This document shows, in pieces, positions 11,632 through 13,592 of a DNA stretch of 13,592 bases. Source of the stretch: Candidatus Falkowbacteria bacterium CG10_big_fil_rev_8_21_14_0_10_44_15 (GTDB lineage Bacteria; Patescibacteriota; Patescibacteriia; Patescibacteriales; XYC2-FULL-47-12); NCBI GenBank assembly GCA_002773575.1, contig PFAT01000001.1:1-13592 (forward strand), read 5' to 3'. The first letter of the stretch is position 1; each line of letters starts with the position of its first letter. A program made the position numbers and the translations under genes. Under the pieces are notes generated by a model. That model was not told where the DNA came from. It made no database searches and saw nothing but the letters and a program-made list of their open reading frames with translations.

Positions 11632-12078
11632 ATGCTTACTAAACAACAAATTTTAGACGATTTTACCAAAGCGTTAAAAAATAAAGACGAGGTGAAAAAA
11701 CGAACTCTGGAATCAATTAAGTCGGAGATTTTAGTGTTTGAAAAAGCCAAAGCAGGCAACGAAGCTACCGCGGAGAAGATAGCGGAAATTTTAAAGAGTA
11801 TGGCTAAAAAGCGGCGGGAGGCGATTGAAGCTTACGAGGCGGCAGGGCGGGCGGAATTAGCCGCTAAAGAAAAAGAAGAGTTAGCGGTGATCAAATTTTA
11901 TCTGCCGGCACAAATGGGCGAAGAGCAGATTAAAAAGGCAGTGCGTAAAATTGTCGCTGAACAGGGGTTTACTAAGGCGGATTTTGGCAAAGCAATGGGG
12001 ATGGCAATGGGGCAGTTAAAAGGCAAAGCCGATGGCGGACTGGTAGGCAAGGCCGTGAAAGAAATTTTAGGCAGCTGA
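11632..12078 (+). CDS. yqeY: GatB/YqeY-family protein
   Basis: 148 aa, the usual length for YqeY. The N-terminus LTKQQILDDFTKALKNKDE and KKRTLESIKSEI are family features. A central KKRREAIEAYEAAGR then matches the (K/R)-x-R-x-x-(S/A)-I-x-x-(F/Y)-x-x-(A/G)-x-R block. YLPAQMGEEQI and the glycine-rich ending KADGGLVGKAVKEIL complete it. The fold is shared with the tail domain of GatB, the subunit of the tRNA amidotransferase; a role in binding tRNA is suspected but not established. The ATG at 11632 is preferred to an in-frame upstream start, because the family N-terminus begins there and the upstream codons lie in the spacer repeat. It ends at a strong terminator. Confidence 0.9.
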   Translation: MLTKQQILDDFTKALKNKDEVKKRTLESIKSEILVFEKAKAGNEATAEKIAEILKSMAKKRREAIEAYEAAGRAELAAKEKEELAVIKFYLPAQMGEEQIKKAVRKIVAEQGFTKADFGKAMGMAMGQLKGKADGGLVGKAVKEILGS

Positions 12079-12101
12079 TAATATTTAATATTGAATATCA
12101 A

Positions 12102-12143
12102 AAAACTCGTCCCGCAATACTGCGGGACGAGTTTTATTTTTTT
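12102..12143. terminator. Strong bidirectional terminator
   Basis: A 15-bp perfect stem (12102-12116 with 12121-12135, core CTCGTCCCGCA) and an ATAC loop. The plus strand continues ATTTTTTTAT and the minus strand continues in a T-run, so it can end both yqeY and the convergent exported-protein gene. Confidence 0.95.
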
Positions 12144-12168
12144 ATCTTATCGCTTTGCTCAAGTTAAA

Positions 12169-13260
12169 TTATCTAGTGGCTCCAGAGTAAGCAATGGCGC
12201 GAACGGCGTCCCAGTTAGTGGCCGTAGTCGGGTTTTTGCCGTAAATCGCTTTAAAGCTTTTGATAGCCGCCTTTTCCGAGTTTAGATTTCTATCCGCTGG
12301 TCGTAATCCGTAAGCCATAACCGTTACTGCCGCATCGTCATGAGAATTAGTTCTATTCGGATCGCGCTTATAGATGGTCTTAAAAGAAACTGTCGCTCGG
12401 TCTTCAGACGTTTGGCTGCGTTCGGTCGGCCAACGGCCGTTGCCGATTTTAATAGTATCAGACCACTCGGTTTCGTTACTCGGCACTTTACCAAAAGCCG
12501 CTTTGTAGGAATTGACCACCCCAGCCCGTTCGCCCGCGCCTAACACCTTAGTTGTGGGCGTGCCATAGGTCACGAAGGTGTTAATCGCCTCTTTGACTTC
12601 GTTCGTAACATTACTTAAGCCCTTAACCAAAGCAGAGGTGTATTTTCTGTTGGAGCTTGTTTCCGCCGCCTGATTTCTAACGGCGCCAATAATCGCCAAT
12701 ACATCTTCTACTTTACTCATCGCTACGGTAGCAGCTTCATTTAGTATTTGCTGAATTTTTTGACTGGCTGATGCCGGGGTCGCGGGAGTAACAGTAGGCG
12801 TAGCGGGAGTGGCTGGAGTCGCTGGTGTCGCACCTCCACCTCCACCTCCACTACTACTACCACCGCCACTTTGGCAGGAATTGACTGAAAGCTCTAATTT
12901 GTATGTTCCGGCAGTGGTGGGAAAGGTCAAGTAAGTTGTACCCGGCGTAGTGTTATCCTGGCAACCCTTTTGCTCATCGCCTATAAAAGCGCGTAGAGAC
13001 GCAACAGAGCTATTTGAGGCTGATACCTTGAAAGTACCCGGGTTGATTACCGTTACCAAACCATTACTGAAAGACCATGTTTCCGCGGTTGAGGTGTCAA
13101 GTATGACTATACTGGTAGTTGAGCCGCTAAAAGTAACATCACTGACTGTAATATCGTCAGTGGCTTGGAAATCATTCGTTGCGGCTATCACCGGCGAGAG
13201 CGCAAACAAAGGAGAGAGGAGCAATAAGATAGACATCAGTATCGCAGTAATTTTTTTCAT
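12169..13260 (-). CDS. Exported surface-type protein with C-terminal triple repeat
   Basis: 363 aa. Residues 1-27 are a signal peptide (MKK, hydrophobic core, then PVIAA before TND). A beta-rich domain (28-129) has Cys100 and Cys129, a possible disulfide. A flexible Gly/Ser then Ala-Thr-Pro linker spans 132-165. A helical segment (about 166-240) leads to three copies of a 30-residue unit: VNSYKAAFGKVPSNETEW (249-266), VSFKTIYKRDPNRTNSHDD (291-309) and IKSFKAIYGKNPTTATNW (333-350). Each is followed by an I-K-I, V-M-A-Y-G or I-A-Y-S-G ending. I associate this C-terminal module with exported proteins of Parcubacteria. Its role is unknown; surface display or binding is a guess. It follows the partial gene at 13299-13592 by 38 nt and may share its transcript. 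Confidence 0.75.
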   Translation of the reverse strand: MKKITAILMSILLLLSPLFALSPVIAATNDFQATDDITVSDVTFSGSTTSIVILDTSTAETWSFSNGLVTVINPGTFKVSASNSSVASLRAFIGDEQKGCQDNTTPGTTYLTFPTTAGTYKLELSVNSCQSGGGSSSGGGGGGATPATPATPATPTVTPATPASASQKIQQILNEAATVAMSKVEDVLAIIGAVRNQAAETSSNRKYTSALVKGLSNVTNEVKEAINTFVTYGTPTTKVLGAGERAGVVNSYKAAFGKVPSNETEWSDTIKIGNGRWPTERSQTSEDRATVSFKTIYKRDPNRTNSHDDAAVTVMAYGLRPADRNLNSEKAAIKSFKAIYGKNPTTATNWDAVRAIAYSGATR

Positions 13261-13274
13261 AACTTTATAAAGTT
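13261..13274. repeat. Perfect 14-bp palindrome at the start codon
   Basis: AACTTTATAAAGTT directly abuts the ATG (13260) of the exported-protein gene on the minus strand, where a ribosome site or operator would be. No Shine-Dalgarno is present. It contains a TATAAA that could be read as a -10 in either direction. Confidence 0.5.
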
Positions 13275-13298
13275 AAGTTATTTATCTTATTGCCGCAC

Positions 13299-13592
13299 TT
13301 AGAAGCAACTGGTCGAAGAGGTAGCAAACGGCTGCCGGTTAGGCGCGCTGTCGCTCAAATAAACGAAAACGTTTTCGCCGTTCTCTTGTCCGGCATACAT
13401 GCAAAATCTGCCGGTAGAAATAGTTGAGGTTGCCGCGCCCGTGCCCGCCAAGCCCGCGCCAACGCTTAATTGGCCAAATAGCGTAGATGAAGCTATGCCT
13501 ACTTTGTTGTTAGTTTGATCACCTACCAAAGTACTGGTATCAAACAACAGATTGCCGATGGAGTTTATCTCTAATAGGGTGGTGCTGGAACC
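13299..13592 (-). CDS. C-terminus of an exported repeat protein (5' end outside window)
   Basis: The frame is open to the window edge and ends at TAA 13299-13301, giving 97 residues. It is rich in Gly, Ser and Thr, with a NKVGIASSTLFGQLSVG stretch, like the beta-strand repeats of large adhesin or tail-fibre-like surface proteins in Patescibacteria. It ends in a small module with paired cysteines (GRFCMYAGQENGENVFVYL and ATSSTSCF at the terminus). The real start lies beyond 13592. The function is probably structural or adhesive, by inference from composition only. Confidence 0.7.
   Translation of the reverse strand, partial: GSSTTLLEINSIGNLLFDTSTLVGDQTNNKVGIASSTLFGQLSVGAGLAGTGAATSTISTGRFCMYAGQENGENVFVYLSDSAPNRQPFATSSTSCF

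Noticed and set aside
12814..12861. Short tandem repeat as a CRISPR-like or microsatellite locus
   Set aside because: It encodes the Gly/Ser and Ala-Thr-Pro linker of the exported protein; low complexity follows from the protein. No CRISPR array is present in the window.
12993..13002. Third copy of the GTAGAGACGC repeat arm
   Set aside because: Only a single 10-bp arm without its partner, inside an intact coding sequence; likely chance.

Overview
The window looks like part of a genome from the Candidate Phyla Radiation (Patescibacteria, Parcubacteria-like). This is inference from several signs together: a membrane-anchored GerMN protein, an exported protein with the C-terminal SYKAAFGK / AYGLRP / IAYSGATR repeat module that I associate with Parcubacteria surface proteins, short spacers, mostly no Shine-Dalgarno sequence, promoters ending almost at the start codon, and small GatB/YqeY and DksA-like proteins. 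The standard genetic code fits all genes. No sequence search was possible.

Layout. 1-2648 (+): a structured leader, a GerMN-domain protein, a REP-like palindrome, an NADPH-dependent FMN reductase-like flavoprotein and an MFS transporter. 2649-3541: rpmG (L33) with a clear promoter, then a tRNA-Trp locus. The outer tRNA-Trp is cut in the anticodon by a 164-bp insert with GC-rich inverted ends, and the insert carries a second, intact tRNA-Trp. An unrecognised coding fragment on the other strand follows. 3542-4066 (-): a histidine-phosphatase-like protein with an altered RHG motif, starting at GTG, with its own promoter.

4252-9281 (+) is the most distinctive block. Two different proteins (363 and 500 aa) end in a phosphohistidine swivel domain of the PEP-synthase/rifampin-phosphotransferase type. 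Between them, coupled by a 4-nt overlap, lies a RhuM-Fic protein. Further on is a stand-alone ATP-grasp (PPDK_N) domain protein that could supply phosphate to both. No PEP/pyruvate-binding barrel domain is encoded. Between the 500-aa gene and the ATP-grasp gene is a small graveyard: the last codons of a third swivel-domain gene broken by a hairpin element, and a REP-associated tyrosine transposase (RAYT) relic whose middle is replaced by a REP-like palindrome related to the one at 866-894.

9282-12078: a DksA/TraR-like protein lacking two of four zinc cysteines, rpmB (L28, - strand), a glutamate dehydrogenase gene with two frameshifts within about 45 bp, and a YqeY protein ending at a strong bidirectional terminator. 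The AT-rich spacers hold imperfect inverted repeats, each with its own local sequence theme. 12169-13592 (-): two exported surface-type proteins, the upstream one running off the window edge.
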